From assembly GCA_002843155.1 (NCBI GenBank), contig PGZD01000011.1, positions 1-50,427 on the forward strand: a stretch of 50,427 nucleotides of DNA, given 5' to 3'. This DNA is from Gammaproteobacteria bacterium HGW-Gammaproteobacteria-3. Lineage in GTDB: Bacteria; Pseudomonadota; Gammaproteobacteria; Methylococcales; Methylomonadaceae. The notes under the pieces were generated by a model. That model was not told the DNA's origin, did not search any database, and saw only the letters and a program-made list of their open reading frames with translations. A program made the position numbers and the translations under genes. The number at the start of each line of letters is the position of its first letter. Position 1 is the first letter of the stretch. Shown here piece by piece: positions 17,611 to 26,718 of the stretch.

Positions 17611-20600
17611 GCCGTAATCTCCCGCGTCGATGCCTGGCCAAACAATTTAAATAAAATAGGTAATAAGAATAAAGTCAGAAAAGTTGACGACACCAGACCG
17701 CCAATGACGACAATAGCCAACGGCCTTTGAATTTCAGAACCGGGGCCTGTGGCAAACAAAAGAGGAATCAAGCCGAAGGCGGCAATACTGGCCGTCATCA
17801 GCACCGGGCGCAAACGTCGACTGGAGCCGATAATCACCACTTCGGCCATTGCCATGCCGGTCGCCAGCAACTGATTGAAATAGGTGACCATGACCACGCC
17901 ATTGAGCACGGCGATACCCAACAAAGCGATAAAACCGACCGAAGCGGGTACTGACAGATATTCCCCTGAAAGCCATAATGCAAACACGCCGCCGATCATT
18001 GCCAACGGTATGTTTGATAGCACCAATACTGCCTGGCGCACTGAACCGAAGGTCGAGAACAACAGTAAAAAAATAAGACCCAAAGATACAGGCACCACAA
18101 TAGCTAAACGGGCTGCGGCGCGTTGTTGATTTTCAAACTGGCCGCCGAACTCGACATAATAACCGTTTGGTAATTCAACTTTTTCGGCGACCGCGCGACG
18201 GGCTTCGTCAACAAATCCGACCAGATCCCGGTCATTGACATTGGAACGAATTACGGTAAAGCGTTGGCCTCTTTCCCTTTCAATCGACACCACGCCTTCA
18301 ACCCTTTGGAGTTTGGCGACCGTTGTGATAGGCACATGACCACCATTGGGCAGCGTGATTTGTAAATTTTCAAAGTTGGCGCTATTGCGGACGCCACGCA
18401 ACAATAAAGGTGTCCGCTTGATACCTTCCTGCACAATACCCAGTTTCAATCCTTCGATTTGTGCCCGCAGCAGTTTTTCGATAGTGTCGGCATCCAGACC
18501 CAAGCGCCCGGCGGCCAGCCGGTCGATAGTCAATTGCAAAAACTGCATGCCTTCATTGCGTTTGGCGAAGACATCGCTGGAGCCTTCAATATCTTTAAGA
18601 ACCTCGGTAATTTCCACAGCTTTGGTATTGAGTACCGCTAAATCAGTTCCGAACAATTTAACGGCAACATCGCCTCGGGTTCCGGTCAGCATTTCAGATA
18701 CCCGCATTTCGATAGGCTGTGTAAAGCCGAATGCGATACCGGGTGTTTGCATCATAACTTGCCGAATTTTTTCAATAAGGGCTTCCTTGCTATCCACGCT
18801 CCATTCTTCTTGAGGTTTTAGCACCATAAAGGTATCCGTTTCATTCAGCCCCATCGGATCCAGACCGAGTTCGTCGGAGCCGACGCGCGCCACGACCGTC
18901 AGCACTTCAGGGATATTTTTAAGGATATTTTTCTGTACCTGGATATCCAGTGCGACCGATTCTGCCAATGTGATTGAAGGCAGTTTTTCTACTTGCACGA
19001 TAATATCGCCTTCATCGAGTGTTGGCATAAAAGTGCTGCCGAGACGAGTAAAAATAATCAACGTAATCACCAGCAAGCCACCGGCGCCCACGAATACTAA
19101 TTTGGAGTTTGCCATGCACCAGAGCAGCGCCGGTTGATAAAGTTTCTGCAACTGCCGAGGCAGCCAGGGCTCGTCATGGGAGACGTTTTTCAATAAATAG
19201 GACGCCAGCACCGGAATTACGCTTAATGACAGAATTAACGAGCCGCTCAGCGCGAATACGATAGTCAATGCCACAGGCGTAAACAATTTGCCTTCAAGTC
19301 CCTGTAGCGTCAGCAATGGCAGAAATACGATGATGATAATCAGAATACCGGAAGTTACCGGCGTCGCAACTTCCTTGGTGGCTCGATAAATCATGTGCAG
19401 TTTGGGAAGACGTTGCACTTTTTCCCGATGAGCCATGTGGGTGATGATGTTTTCCACCACCACGACAGCGGCATCGACCAACATGCCGATGGCAATGGCA
19501 AGCCCCCCAAGGCTCATCAGGTTTGCCGACATACCGATGTAATTCATCAGGATAAACGTGACCAGCGCCGCCAGGGGCAAGGCCAGTGCTACGGTAACCG
19601 CCGCCCGGATATCGCCCAGGAACAACAACAGCAAAATCACCACCAGTACAATGGCTTCGATCAGGGCCTTGGTCACCGTATGCACGGCTTTGCCGACCAG
19701 ATGCCCACGGTTGTAAAAAACATTTGCAGTTACACCTTCAGGGAAGCTTGCACTGATTTCATCGAGCTTTTTCTCTATCAAATCGATGGTTTGACGTGCA
19801 TTGGCGCCACGCAAGCTCAACACCAGTCCCGTGACCGACTCACCCTCGCCGTTTTTACTGACCGCGCCGTAACGTGTCAGTGCGCCAATTCGAACATCGG
19901 CGACATCGGCCACGGTAATGGGTGTCCCTTGGCTGTTATCGACGACAATGGCACCGACATCGGCCAGGTTTTTGATACGTCCTTCCGCACGCACGATCAA
20001 GGCCTCTTCACCTTCGGTCAAACGCCCGGCGCCGTCGTTGCGGTTGTTGCTTTCAAGCGCCTTGATCAATTGATCGATGCTGATATTGCGGGCCGTCATG
20101 CGGGTGTTATCGGGCGCGACTTCGAAACTCCTGACCCGACCCCCCAAGGCATTGACATCGGCGACACCCGGCACCGTTCTGAGTACCGGTCTGATAACCC
20201 AATCCAGCAGACTGCGGCGCTCCATCAAGCTTAAATTACCCCCTTCGATGGAAAACATGAACATTTCGCCCAAGGGCGTGGTCATCGGGGCGATTCCGCC
20301 CACAACACCGGACGGCAGATCGCCCCAGATGGTATTCAGGCGTTCGGCGATTTGTTGACGGGCCCAATAAATATCGGTGCCTTCTTCAAAATCGACAGTA
20401 ATGTCGGTCAGTGCATATTTTGCGATAGAGCGCAGCATGGTTTGATGAGGGATGCCCAGCAATTCGATTTCGATCACTGCGGTAATCCGGCTTTCGATTT
20501 CTTCCGGTGTCATGCCCGGCGATTTGACGATGATTTTGACCTGAGTCGGGGAGACTTCAGGAAAAGCGTCGATAGGAATATTCTTAAAAGCATAATAACC

Positions 20601-20675
20601 ACCGCCCGATAACAGGAGTACCAGCAGTAGTGTCAAAAGCCTTTGAGTCAGGGCGAAGCGAATCAGATTACCCAT
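17607..20675 (-). CDS. Heavy-metal efflux RND transporter, CzcA/CusA family
   Basis: This 1022-residue inner-membrane proton antiporter is the pump of a tripartite system. It shows the RND plan: TM1 at residues 10-30, a periplasmic porter domain, TM2-6 (about 335-530), a second porter domain and TM8-12 at the end. In TM4 the segment GGLAIAIGMLVDAAVVVVEN keeps the coupling Asp and Glu but lacks the DFG motif of Zn/Co/Cd pumps such as CzcA. The Met-rich copper site expected in CusA is also not evident (GDIIVQVEKLP in place of the Met-containing strand). The metal is therefore uncertain. The start overlaps the stop of the adaptor gene by one base. Confidence 0.93.
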   Translation of the reverse strand: MGNLIRFALTQRLLTLLLVLLLSGGGYYAFKNIPIDAFPEVSPTQVKIIVKSPGMTPEEIESRITAVIEIELLGIPHQTMLRSIAKYALTDITVDFEEGTDIYWARQQIAERLNTIWGDLPSGVVGGIAPMTTPLGEMFMFSIEGGNLSLMERRSLLDWVIRPVLRTVPGVADVNALGGRVRSFEVAPDNTRMTARNISIDQLIKALESNNRNDGAGRLTEGEEALIVRAEGRIKNLADVGAIVVDNSQGTPITVADVADVRIGALTRYGAVSKNGEGESVTGLVLSLRGANARQTIDLIEKKLDEISASFPEGVTANVFYNRGHLVGKAVHTVTKALIEAIVLVVILLLLFLGDIRAAVTVALALPLAALVTFILMNYIGMSANLMSLGGLAIAIGMLVDAAVVVVENIITHMAHREKVQRLPKLHMIYRATKEVATPVTSGILIIIIVFLPLLTLQGLEGKLFTPVALTIVFALSGSLILSLSVIPVLASYLLKNVSHDEPWLPRQLQKLYQPALLWCMANSKLVFVGAGGLLVITLIIFTRLGSTFMPTLDEGDIIVQVEKLPSITLAESVALDIQVQKNILKNIPEVLTVVARVGSDELGLDPMGLNETDTFMVLKPQEEWSVDSKEALIEKIRQVMMQTPGIAFGFTQPIEMRVSEMLTGTRGDVAVKLFGTDLAVLNTKAVEITEVLKDIEGSSDVFAKRNEGMQFLQLTIDRLAAGRLGLDADTIEKLLRAQIEGLKLGIVQEGIKRTPLLLRGVRNSANFENLQITLPNGGHVPITTVAKLQRVEGVVSIERERGQRFTVIRSNVNDRDLVGFVDEARRAVAEKVELPNGYYVEFGGQFENQQRAAARLAIVVPVSLGLIFLLLFSTFGSVRQAVLVLSNIPLAMIGGVFALWLSGEYLSVPASVGFIALLGIAVLNGVVMVTYFNQLLATGMAMAEVVIIGSSRRLRPVLMTASIAAFGLIPLLFATGPGSEIQRPLAIVVIGGLVSSTFLTLFLLPILFKLFGQASTREITA

Positions 20676-21775
20676 TATTCTTCACTCCCCAGACCCAGCC
20701 ATTTAGCCTTAAGAGCAACGCCCCCCCGGATGGCGATCATTTCTTTGCCGGTCAAATCGCCGCTGACGAAAGATTCGGTATTCTGTTTTCCGATGACCTC
20801 AACAGGATAAACGCCAAAGCCTTCAGCGTTGCGGACAAAAATAAAAAACCGTCCTTCGCGTTGTGCGATGGCCTCATTGGGCACTTTAAAAGTGGGCCGA
20901 GTAACTGTTTTGATGATTTGCGTATTCACGCTCTGCCCCGGGCGAACCTGGGAAGATGCAGAATTGATGACAGCCCGGGTGAGTATGGTCTGGTTTCGCG
21001 GATCGACGCTATGCCCCAGTAAAGTGATTTCAGCAACCACCGAAGTATTGCCGATTTTTACCCGATCGCCGACTTTAATGTCGCCGATGCGTTCCTGAGG
21101 CACATTGATTTCCAGCCATAAGGTATCGATATTCACCACGCGATAAAGCGGTGCTTGAGCATTGACACGGGTACCGACGGTTGCGGTTTTTTCCAGTACC
21201 ACGCCGTTTATCGGGCTATGTACGGCAAGCTGGCTGCCAAGTCCCCGGCCACTGGCCAGTTGTTTCAGGGTTTTATCTGAAATACCTGCAATGCGCAAAA
21301 GTTGCGCCGATTCATTGGCGGCTGTTTTGGCCAGGTTGTATTGATTGCGTGTTTGTTCAAAGCGGCTGTTTGCTATCACGCCTTCAGCCAGCAGTTGTTG
21401 ATCGCGCCGGTAAATTGCGCCGGTCAATTGCAAGTCACTGGCCGTTTGCAAATATTGCCGTTGCAATGCCAATAAATCAGGGCTATCAATAAGGGCCAGC
21501 ACCTGTCCTTGTTGGATGTGGTCGCCGACTGCGACATTGAGTTTACTGACCAGACCTGCCAAGGCGGCGCTGACGCTGTAGTCTTGATTGGGTGGAACAA
21601 TCACCATCCCGGGGGCTGACAGTAAGGGCACTTGTGTTACGGCTTGCAGCTGATTTGTGGCAATGGCGAGATTGGCAATCTGTGCTTCAGTGATATTAAC
21701 CTGATATTCTGACGCAGCCTGTACCGGAAGCATGACCAGATTCAAGAGCGATAACAAAAATAGATTTAATTTCAT
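20675..21775 (-). CDS. RND periplasmic adaptor (membrane fusion) protein
   Basis: The 366-residue protein has an N-terminal signal peptide (cleavage near PVQAA), a lipoyl-like domain split around a helical hairpin (VGDHIQQGQVLALIDSPDLLALQ at the first half, LAVHSPINGVVLEK at the second), then beta-barrel and membrane-proximal domains. It bridges the pump and the outer membrane factor. No His- or Met-rich metal-binding extension is visible. Its ATG overlaps the TGA of the outer membrane gene by 4 bases, and its own stop overlaps the pump start. Confidence 0.92.
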   Translation of the reverse strand: MKLNLFLLSLLNLVMLPVQAASEYQVNITEAQIANLAIATNQLQAVTQVPLLSAPGMVIVPPNQDYSVSAALAGLVSKLNVAVGDHIQQGQVLALIDSPDLLALQRQYLQTASDLQLTGAIYRRDQQLLAEGVIANSRFEQTRNQYNLAKTAANESAQLLRIAGISDKTLKQLASGRGLGSQLAVHSPINGVVLEKTATVGTRVNAQAPLYRVVNIDTLWLEINVPQERIGDIKVGDRVKIGNTSVVAEITLLGHSVDPRNQTILTRAVINSASSQVRPGQSVNTQIIKTVTRPTFKVPNEAIAQREGRFFIFVRNAEGFGVYPVEVIGKQNTESFVSGDLTGKEMIAIRGGVALKAKWLGLGSEE

Positions 21776-23103
21776 GGCAAAACTCCCACTGCCTGGTTAT
21801 GGAGGGCGATATCGCGTTGTAACAGGACGGCGCGTTCTTTCGCATTGAGTCGGGCTTGTTGCGTTCTGGCCTGGACTTTCAATAAATCCATCAGGTTAAT
21901 TTCACCCACAGAGAAGCTCAATTGCGTCATTTTGAAATGCTCTTCGGCAAGCTGTTTTAATTCCTCGGCCCGCTCCAGTTCGACCCGGTTCACTTCCAGG
22001 TTGTGTTCGGCTTCATGATGGGCAATTTCAAGATCCCGGAAAAGTTGTTCGCGCTGGGCAATCAATTTACTCAACTCGACCTGTGCGGCGGCGATATGCG
22101 GCGCTAAGTGCGCACGACCGCCAAACGGTACCGATACCCCGATATTGAAACTTTCCGTTTCATTGCTGCGGGAATCGGTGCCACGTTCGCTACTGATTCC
22201 AACTAATAAATTGGTTTGTCCTGAACCTGTCATTTCAATAGCGGTAATTTCTGCCCGCTTGCGGGCGATTTGATTGTTCATGGCCACCAAAGTCGGGTGA
22301 TGGGGTTCTATCTCGGCCATTTCGATCAGCTTTTCCCGATAATCGGCAGGGATTTTAGTGCTTTGGGTAATGCTGATATAGCGCTTGCGGGCATGCATTA
22401 CTTCCGCTTCGGCCAATACCTGCAATGACCTTTTCTGTAATAATTCAGTTTGTGCCAATAATAAATCGGCGCGGGGTAAATCGCCCAATTCATACATTCT
22501 CCTGATTTTGACCATTAACTGTTCGGTTATCGTGACTTCCGTCTGCGCCTGCTCAAAACGGCTGTTTTGTAAAGCCATATCCCACAACGCCGCTCTTACC
22601 AACCCGGCCACGCGTAATTTTACGTCGGCGGCTTGCGCCTGTGCGCTGGCTCCGGCTTGCCTTGCCAGATTTTGCTCGGCATCGCGCTGGCCAAAATTCC
22701 ACAGCGGTACCTGTACCAAGGCTTGGGAATCGTACAAGACGCCGCGAAATGCGCCCTGAGTAGCGAGGGATGCACTGGCCGCGCCCGCCAACCAGCTTTC
22801 GCCGCGTTGTGCAATAGTCCTCGCTTCCTGCTCCAGCGCGTCAAGCCAATGGCTGTCGGGATATTTAGCCAGAGTCGCATCGACTATGGCGGACAGGGTC
22901 AAAGAAGTGTCGATTTCTACGGGATCGTAATGATCTACCGTGCGCGTCGTTCCGGTTTTAAGTGAGGCGTGTTCGTTGGCAGCGTAGTCCAGCTCGGTCG
23001 GCGGCTTTTGCAAGGAATCATCGAGTAGGACACTTTGAGCGCCTATTGCTGATGAGCACAAACAGACCAACACACCGCCTCTGAAAAGGTTCAAGGCATA
23101 CAT
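21772..23103 (-). CDS. TolC-family outer membrane factor (CzcC/CusC-like)
   Basis: This 443-residue protein has a signal peptide (about residues 1-22), a short linker, and two repeats of the OEP/TolC type made of long helices (for example 165-215 and 365-420). It forms the outer membrane channel of the efflux complex. First gene of the tightly overlapping pump operon. Upstream, 217 bases contain a 10-bp inverted repeat that may be regulatory. Confidence 0.9.
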   Translation of the reverse strand: MYALNLFRGGVLVCLCSSAIGAQSVLLDDSLQKPPTELDYAANEHASLKTGTTRTVDHYDPVEIDTSLTLSAIVDATLAKYPDSHWLDALEQEARTIAQRGESWLAGAASASLATQGAFRGVLYDSQALVQVPLWNFGQRDAEQNLARQAGASAQAQAADVKLRVAGLVRAALWDMALQNSRFEQAQTEVTITEQLMVKIRRMYELGDLPRADLLLAQTELLQKRSLQVLAEAEVMHARKRYISITQSTKIPADYREKLIEMAEIEPHHPTLVAMNNQIARKRAEITAIEMTGSGQTNLLVGISSERGTDSRSNETESFNIGVSVPFGGRAHLAPHIAAAQVELSKLIAQREQLFRDLEIAHHEAEHNLEVNRVELERAEELKQLAEEHFKMTQLSFSVGEINLMDLLKVQARTQQARLNAKERAVLLQRDIALHNQAVGVLP

Positions 23104-23192
23104 AAGAAACTCCGGTAGCGAAGCTGAAATTCGCCGGGGTAATAATAAAAATGAAGCGATTTAAGCATCAGATTCTGAAACGAGCCTGAAAA

Positions 23193-23304
23193 CCAGTACA
23201 GCGGCGTCTTTATATTCGTGGGTCAATATCTAAAAAAACACCAAACGATTCATGTGTTTATTAAAGACGAGTGATTCTCATAAGAAAAATGAATGCTGTA
23301 CTGG
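23193..23304. repeat. 10-bp inverted repeat upstream of the efflux operon
   Basis: CCAGTACAGC (23193-23202) and GCTGTACTGG (23295-23304) are perfect inverse copies 92 bases apart. No direct repeat flanks them, so they may be regulatory sites or a remnant of a small element. Confidence 0.45.
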
Positions 23305-23320
23305 AATGGCTGCGGTACGC

Positions 23321-23701
23321 CTACGGCGCACGCGGAACAAGCGGGGATAAGACGATGGCGGGGAATGACAAAGGCCGAAGGTGCGGGGAAAAATTAATCG
23401 GCTGATGGGGGATTTGATTGAAAAAGCTGATCTGATAGGAGCAGCAGCTTTTATCGGGCGCTTGACCGGCGTCGAAATGGGTCGGCTCATCATGAACGCC
23501 GGACGCTATGGTTATAATCAGATCGGCTTCAGCCAAAGGTTGTAATTGCTCTTCATCCGGGCTGACGCTGTATTTTTCAAGCCCCGGAATATGTAAACCG
23601 GCCCCCTGCAAGTCATCTGCAACATGCGCATGCACTAAAGGCGATAGCCATTGCAGGAGCGCCAGGATGATGAGCAGTAGTTTTTTCAGTGCCGTAAACA
23701 T
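23321..23701 (-). CDS. Small exported protein upstream of the metal efflux operon
   Basis: The product (126 residues from ATG 23701; a longer frame begins at 23737) starts with a clear signal peptide, MFTALKKLLLIILALLQWLSPLVHAH, cut near VHAH. The mature part contains several histidines and a Cys-Cys pair (KSCCSYQ) but no domain I recognise. Its place directly before the outer membrane factor gene recalls CzcI, a small periplasmic protein that leads some czc operons; this is an inference from position. The C-terminus ends within a GC-rich palindromic stretch. Confidence 0.6.
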   Translation of the reverse strand: MFTALKKLLLIILALLQWLSPLVHAHVADDLQGAGLHIPGLEKYSVSPDEEQLQPLAEADLIITIASGVHDEPTHFDAGQAPDKSCCSYQISFFNQIPHQPINFSPHLRPLSFPAIVLSPLVPRAP

Positions 23702-23803
23702 AACGCTAATGCTATGCGAAAACAAAGAATTATACAACTCAAGTTATCGTAAACAGCAGGTGCAGCCAAGTCAGGGCGATCAGCTCAAGCCGACGCGCAG
23801 TCT

Positions 23804-24304
23804 TCATTTGGGCGGCGGCGGCGGAGAACCGGGCGGAGGCGGCGGAATAGTACTGGCGGCAGGCTGAGTGGAAAAGCTGCCGGAGACCGGTACCTGATGG
23901 CCTTTGGCATACATACATTGGATATAGGCTATATCATAACGCTGTTGCGCCTCGTAAGCCGAACTGCTGGCAGCGCCGGTACCGACTATGGTGCCGCCGG
24001 CTAAACCACTGCCGGCGCCAATCGCGGCGCCGCTACCGCCGTCGATTGCCGCACCGACAGCGGCGCCGAGGGCCGTGCCGACGACCGCGCTGGTCAAACC
24101 GCTCTCTACCGATGCTTGCTTAGGGGTAACGCCGCCGACTTGTGCTTTAGCATAAAGTTGGCACACCGCATCATCATTACGAAATTGTTGGAAAGACAGC
24201 GTGGAGCCGGGTAAGACCATGACACTGGGGCCGTCGGGTATGCTGACGCAACTGCTGACAGCCAGTGAAGCTGCCATTAAAATGATTATTGAAAAACGCG
24301 GCAT
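23804..24304 (-). CDS. Glycine-zipper lipoprotein
   Basis: The N-terminus has a lipobox (LAVSSC, Cys19), so this is a lipoprotein. Residues about 65-115 form a glycine-zipper region (GTALGAAVGAAIDGGSGAAIGAGSG in part), typical of envelope proteins that insert in or span the outer membrane. A conserved YxxAYxQCMYAKGHQVP element follows, and the tail is proline-rich. AAAGGAG precedes the ATG. It lies 12 bases after the Gly/His-rich gene, so they are co-transcribed. Function unknown. Confidence 0.8.
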   Translation of the reverse strand: MPRFSIIILMAASLAVSSCVSIPDGPSVMVLPGSTLSFQQFRNDDAVCQLYAKAQVGGVTPKQASVESGLTSAVVGTALGAAVGAAIDGGSGAAIGAGSGLAGGTIVGTGAASSSAYEAQQRYDIAYIQCMYAKGHQVPVSGSFSTQPAASTIPPPPPGSPPPPPK

Positions 24305-24316
24305 GGGTAAACTCCT

Positions 24317-24760
24317 TTAACGAAGGGGGGTCGGTTCAACTTGTTGCCAACCGTCCGGGCAATCCTTGACATAAGGATAATAGCCTTCAGGGTTTGCGCA
24401 GTAGTACCAGTAGCCCGTTTGATATTGCTGGGTAACTTGTGGTGATTGTTGAATGTACACCGGCGGCGAGCTTGGCGCGGTAATTATTGTCGGGGCATAA
24501 TAAGGGTAACTGTAATAAGGGTAGCTGTAATAAGGGTAGGAATAATACGGAGCACCGAAATAAAAGCCATAACTGGCGTGGCCGTGATGACCACCGCCAT
24601 GCCCGCCGCCATGATGACTATAGTGTCCGCCACCGTGACCACCACCGTAGTGACCACCGCCATGCCCACCACCGCCATGCCCACCACGAGCCCAGACAAA
24701 ACCACTGTGCAAACTGCAAAGCACCAACATAATCACAGATAACCCCGTAACTTTTTTCAT
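24317..24760 (-). CDS. Secreted Gly/His-rich protein with Tyr-Pro repeats
   Basis: After a signal peptide (about residues 1-24) the protein has GGHGGGH repeats (25-62), then a YYSYP tandem repeat (three copies, about 72-86), and a C-terminal domain with YYCANPEGYYPYVKDCPDGWQQV whose two cysteines probably form a disulfide. The C-terminal motif recurs in short secreted proteins of proteobacteria; function is unknown. The histidines could bind Cu, Zn or Ni, which fits the neighbouring efflux pump and methane monooxygenase, but that is inference. AAAGGA lies 7 bases before the ATG. Confidence 0.8.
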   Translation of the reverse strand: MKKVTGLSVIMLVLCSLHSGFVWARGGHGGGGHGGGHYGGGHGGGHYSHHGGGHGGGHHGHASYGFYFGAPYYSYPYYSYPYYSYPYYAPTIITAPSSPPVYIQQSPQVTQQYQTGYWYYCANPEGYYPYVKDCPDGWQQVEPTPLR

Positions 24761-24882
24761 GATTTGTCCTTTATAGAAAAATCTAACACTATGACAATAG
24801 CCGACTCACTGTAGTGCCTGAGCGTGGTAAAAAATTTGGCTTGGGCTTTACCCGTGCGAAATAGATACCTGATTTTCCGGTG

Positions 24883-26493
24883 TCACTGCAAAGCTTCGAT
24901 TGCCAAGCGCCCCACGTCGGTATGGTGCAGAATTTTGCTGAAGGCTTTAAGGCTTGGTTTAGGGCCTTGCACGAATAAATAAACCGGCGTGCTGGTATGA
25001 GTGCCGGTAGACCAGACCGCCTGTTGGCTTGTGGCGACCGCTTGCGCCAGTAAGTTTTCGCGGTTGTCACTCTGATAGACAAAAAAACTGCTGTTGACTG
25101 CCATTTTGGGGATTCTTTTTGCGCCAAAGAGTGGATGACCTTTCCTGTACAGTGGATTCGACTCGGTTGCCAGGATTTTTTCGGCTTGCGTTTCGGAGAT
25201 GGCGAACGCGGTATTTTGATTGACCCATTCTGCCAGTCGCGACGGTGTTTGCTGATTTTTCGGCAGGGCGTCGAAGTGCGTGAAAATATCCGTATAACTC
25301 ATTTTTTGAGCGTAAAGCTTGTCCAATGTTTCAGGATTGCCGAAATTAAAACTGGGCTTAAACAAGACTTTATCCGCAAAAAAAGCGCCAGGTAACGCGC
25401 GTGGCGCGGGAATGTCGTGGGCCGAATAACTGAATCCGAAGCCACCGGTTTCATGGTCGGCCGTCACGATAATCAGCGTGTCATCCCGTTTTTTCGCCCA
25501 GTCAAGAACCTGTTCGAGCATAGCGTTGAAACGGAGCATTTCATGCAGTAACAAGCCGGTATCGTTTTTATGTCCGGCCCAGTCAATCTGACCGCCTTCA
25601 ATCATCAAAAAGAAACCCCGGTTATTTTTTGACAGAATGTCCAGCGCCGAGGCCGCCATTTCCGCCAGCGTCGGCTCGGTTCTTTCGGGATTGTTTTTTG
25701 ACTGTGTTTCAACGATGCCGTTTTGCATAGCCGATGCGGCGAACAAACCCAGTGTTTTGTCTTGCGCCTGTTGCATTTGCCGTTTCGTGAAGGCCAGGGT
25801 ATAACCTTGTTTTTGGGCAAGTTCCAATAGATTTTTATCGTCTTTTCGCTGTGACGAAAAACCAATGCCGGAGCCGATCAAGGATGATAATTGCCGGTAA
25901 ATGGCCGATTTTTTATCGTTTGCCTGTTGCGGGAGCCAATTATTCAAGCCGCCGGAAAACAGCACGTCGGGCCCTGTGTGTAGCAGGTCTTCGGCGATTT
26001 CGTTTTCCAGGCTGCGATGGCTCTGGTGTGCGGCAAAAGCGGCCGGAGTGGCATGGGTGATGCGGGTATCGGACACAAGCCCCGTCATTTTGCCAAGGCG
26101 TTGGGCGGTTTCGACGATGTTTTCCCGGGCATTGCCGAACTCGTCCAGACCTATCATTTCAGCACCTGCCGGATAGCCGGTCGCCAATTGCGAGGCCGAT
26201 GCGGCCGAATCGGTTACCAGGGCGTTGGCGGCATGAGTCAGCGACAGACCCAGTCTCCCGTGCTCCAGAAGCCGGTCGAAAGCGGTCGTGCGCGTCGGTA
26301 AAACGCTATGCGGCGCTTGTCTGGCATAGGATAATAGCAAACCGACCTGTTGCGGCCCCATGCCGTCGCCAATAATTAGAATGACATTTTTGACTTGGGG
26401 CGGGTTTTGTTCTTCAGGATTTGTTACGGACGAACAAGCGACAAGGAAAAAGCAGATTAAAAAATAAACGCTGAATCGGGGGATGATACGCAT
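24883..26493 (-). CDS. Alkaline phosphatase, lipoprotein form
   Basis: The 536-residue enzyme has an N-terminal lipobox (LVACSS), placing it in the envelope. The alkaline phosphatase core is intact: IIGDGMG with the metal-binding Asp (about residue 43), TDSAASA with the nucleophilic Ser, and ADHETGGF with metal-binding Asp and His near residue 345. It hydrolyses phosphate monoesters for phosphorus supply. It is related to PhoA but is longer. No Pho box was identified. Divergent from the fatty acid hydroxylase-like gene across 225 bases. Confidence 0.9.
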   Translation of the reverse strand: MRIIPRFSVYFLICFFLVACSSVTNPEEQNPPQVKNVILIIGDGMGPQQVGLLLSYARQAPHSVLPTRTTAFDRLLEHGRLGLSLTHAANALVTDSAASASQLATGYPAGAEMIGLDEFGNARENIVETAQRLGKMTGLVSDTRITHATPAAFAAHQSHRSLENEIAEDLLHTGPDVLFSGGLNNWLPQQANDKKSAIYRQLSSLIGSGIGFSSQRKDDKNLLELAQKQGYTLAFTKRQMQQAQDKTLGLFAASAMQNGIVETQSKNNPERTEPTLAEMAASALDILSKNNRGFFLMIEGGQIDWAGHKNDTGLLLHEMLRFNAMLEQVLDWAKKRDDTLIIVTADHETGGFGFSYSAHDIPAPRALPGAFFADKVLFKPSFNFGNPETLDKLYAQKMSYTDIFTHFDALPKNQQTPSRLAEWVNQNTAFAISETQAEKILATESNPLYRKGHPLFGAKRIPKMAVNSSFFVYQSDNRENLLAQAVATSQQAVWSTGTHTSTPVYLFVQGPKPSLKAFSKILHHTDVGRLAIEALQ

Positions 26494-26718
26494 GATGGCT
26501 GATAGGGAGAGCTGCGAAGCGCCTATTTGAACGCAAGCAAACGGTTTCAGTCAAGGTTTTCAGAGGCAATGTCCAAACCGGAAATTATCGCTTCAGCCCC
26601 ACCCCACGCCTGATTTCGTTTTCAAATTGGGAATGGCAGGCACCAGGCGATAGGGTTTGCGCCGATGCTGTTTTTAGAGTAAAAAGATGAGAGTTTTGTC
26701 TGATTTGGGTTTTTTGTT

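Noticed and set aside
19395-20234. 279-codon plus-strand ORF inside the RND pump gene
   Set aside because: It is antisense to a strongly conserved transporter, with His- and Gln-rich composition typical of a shadow frame.
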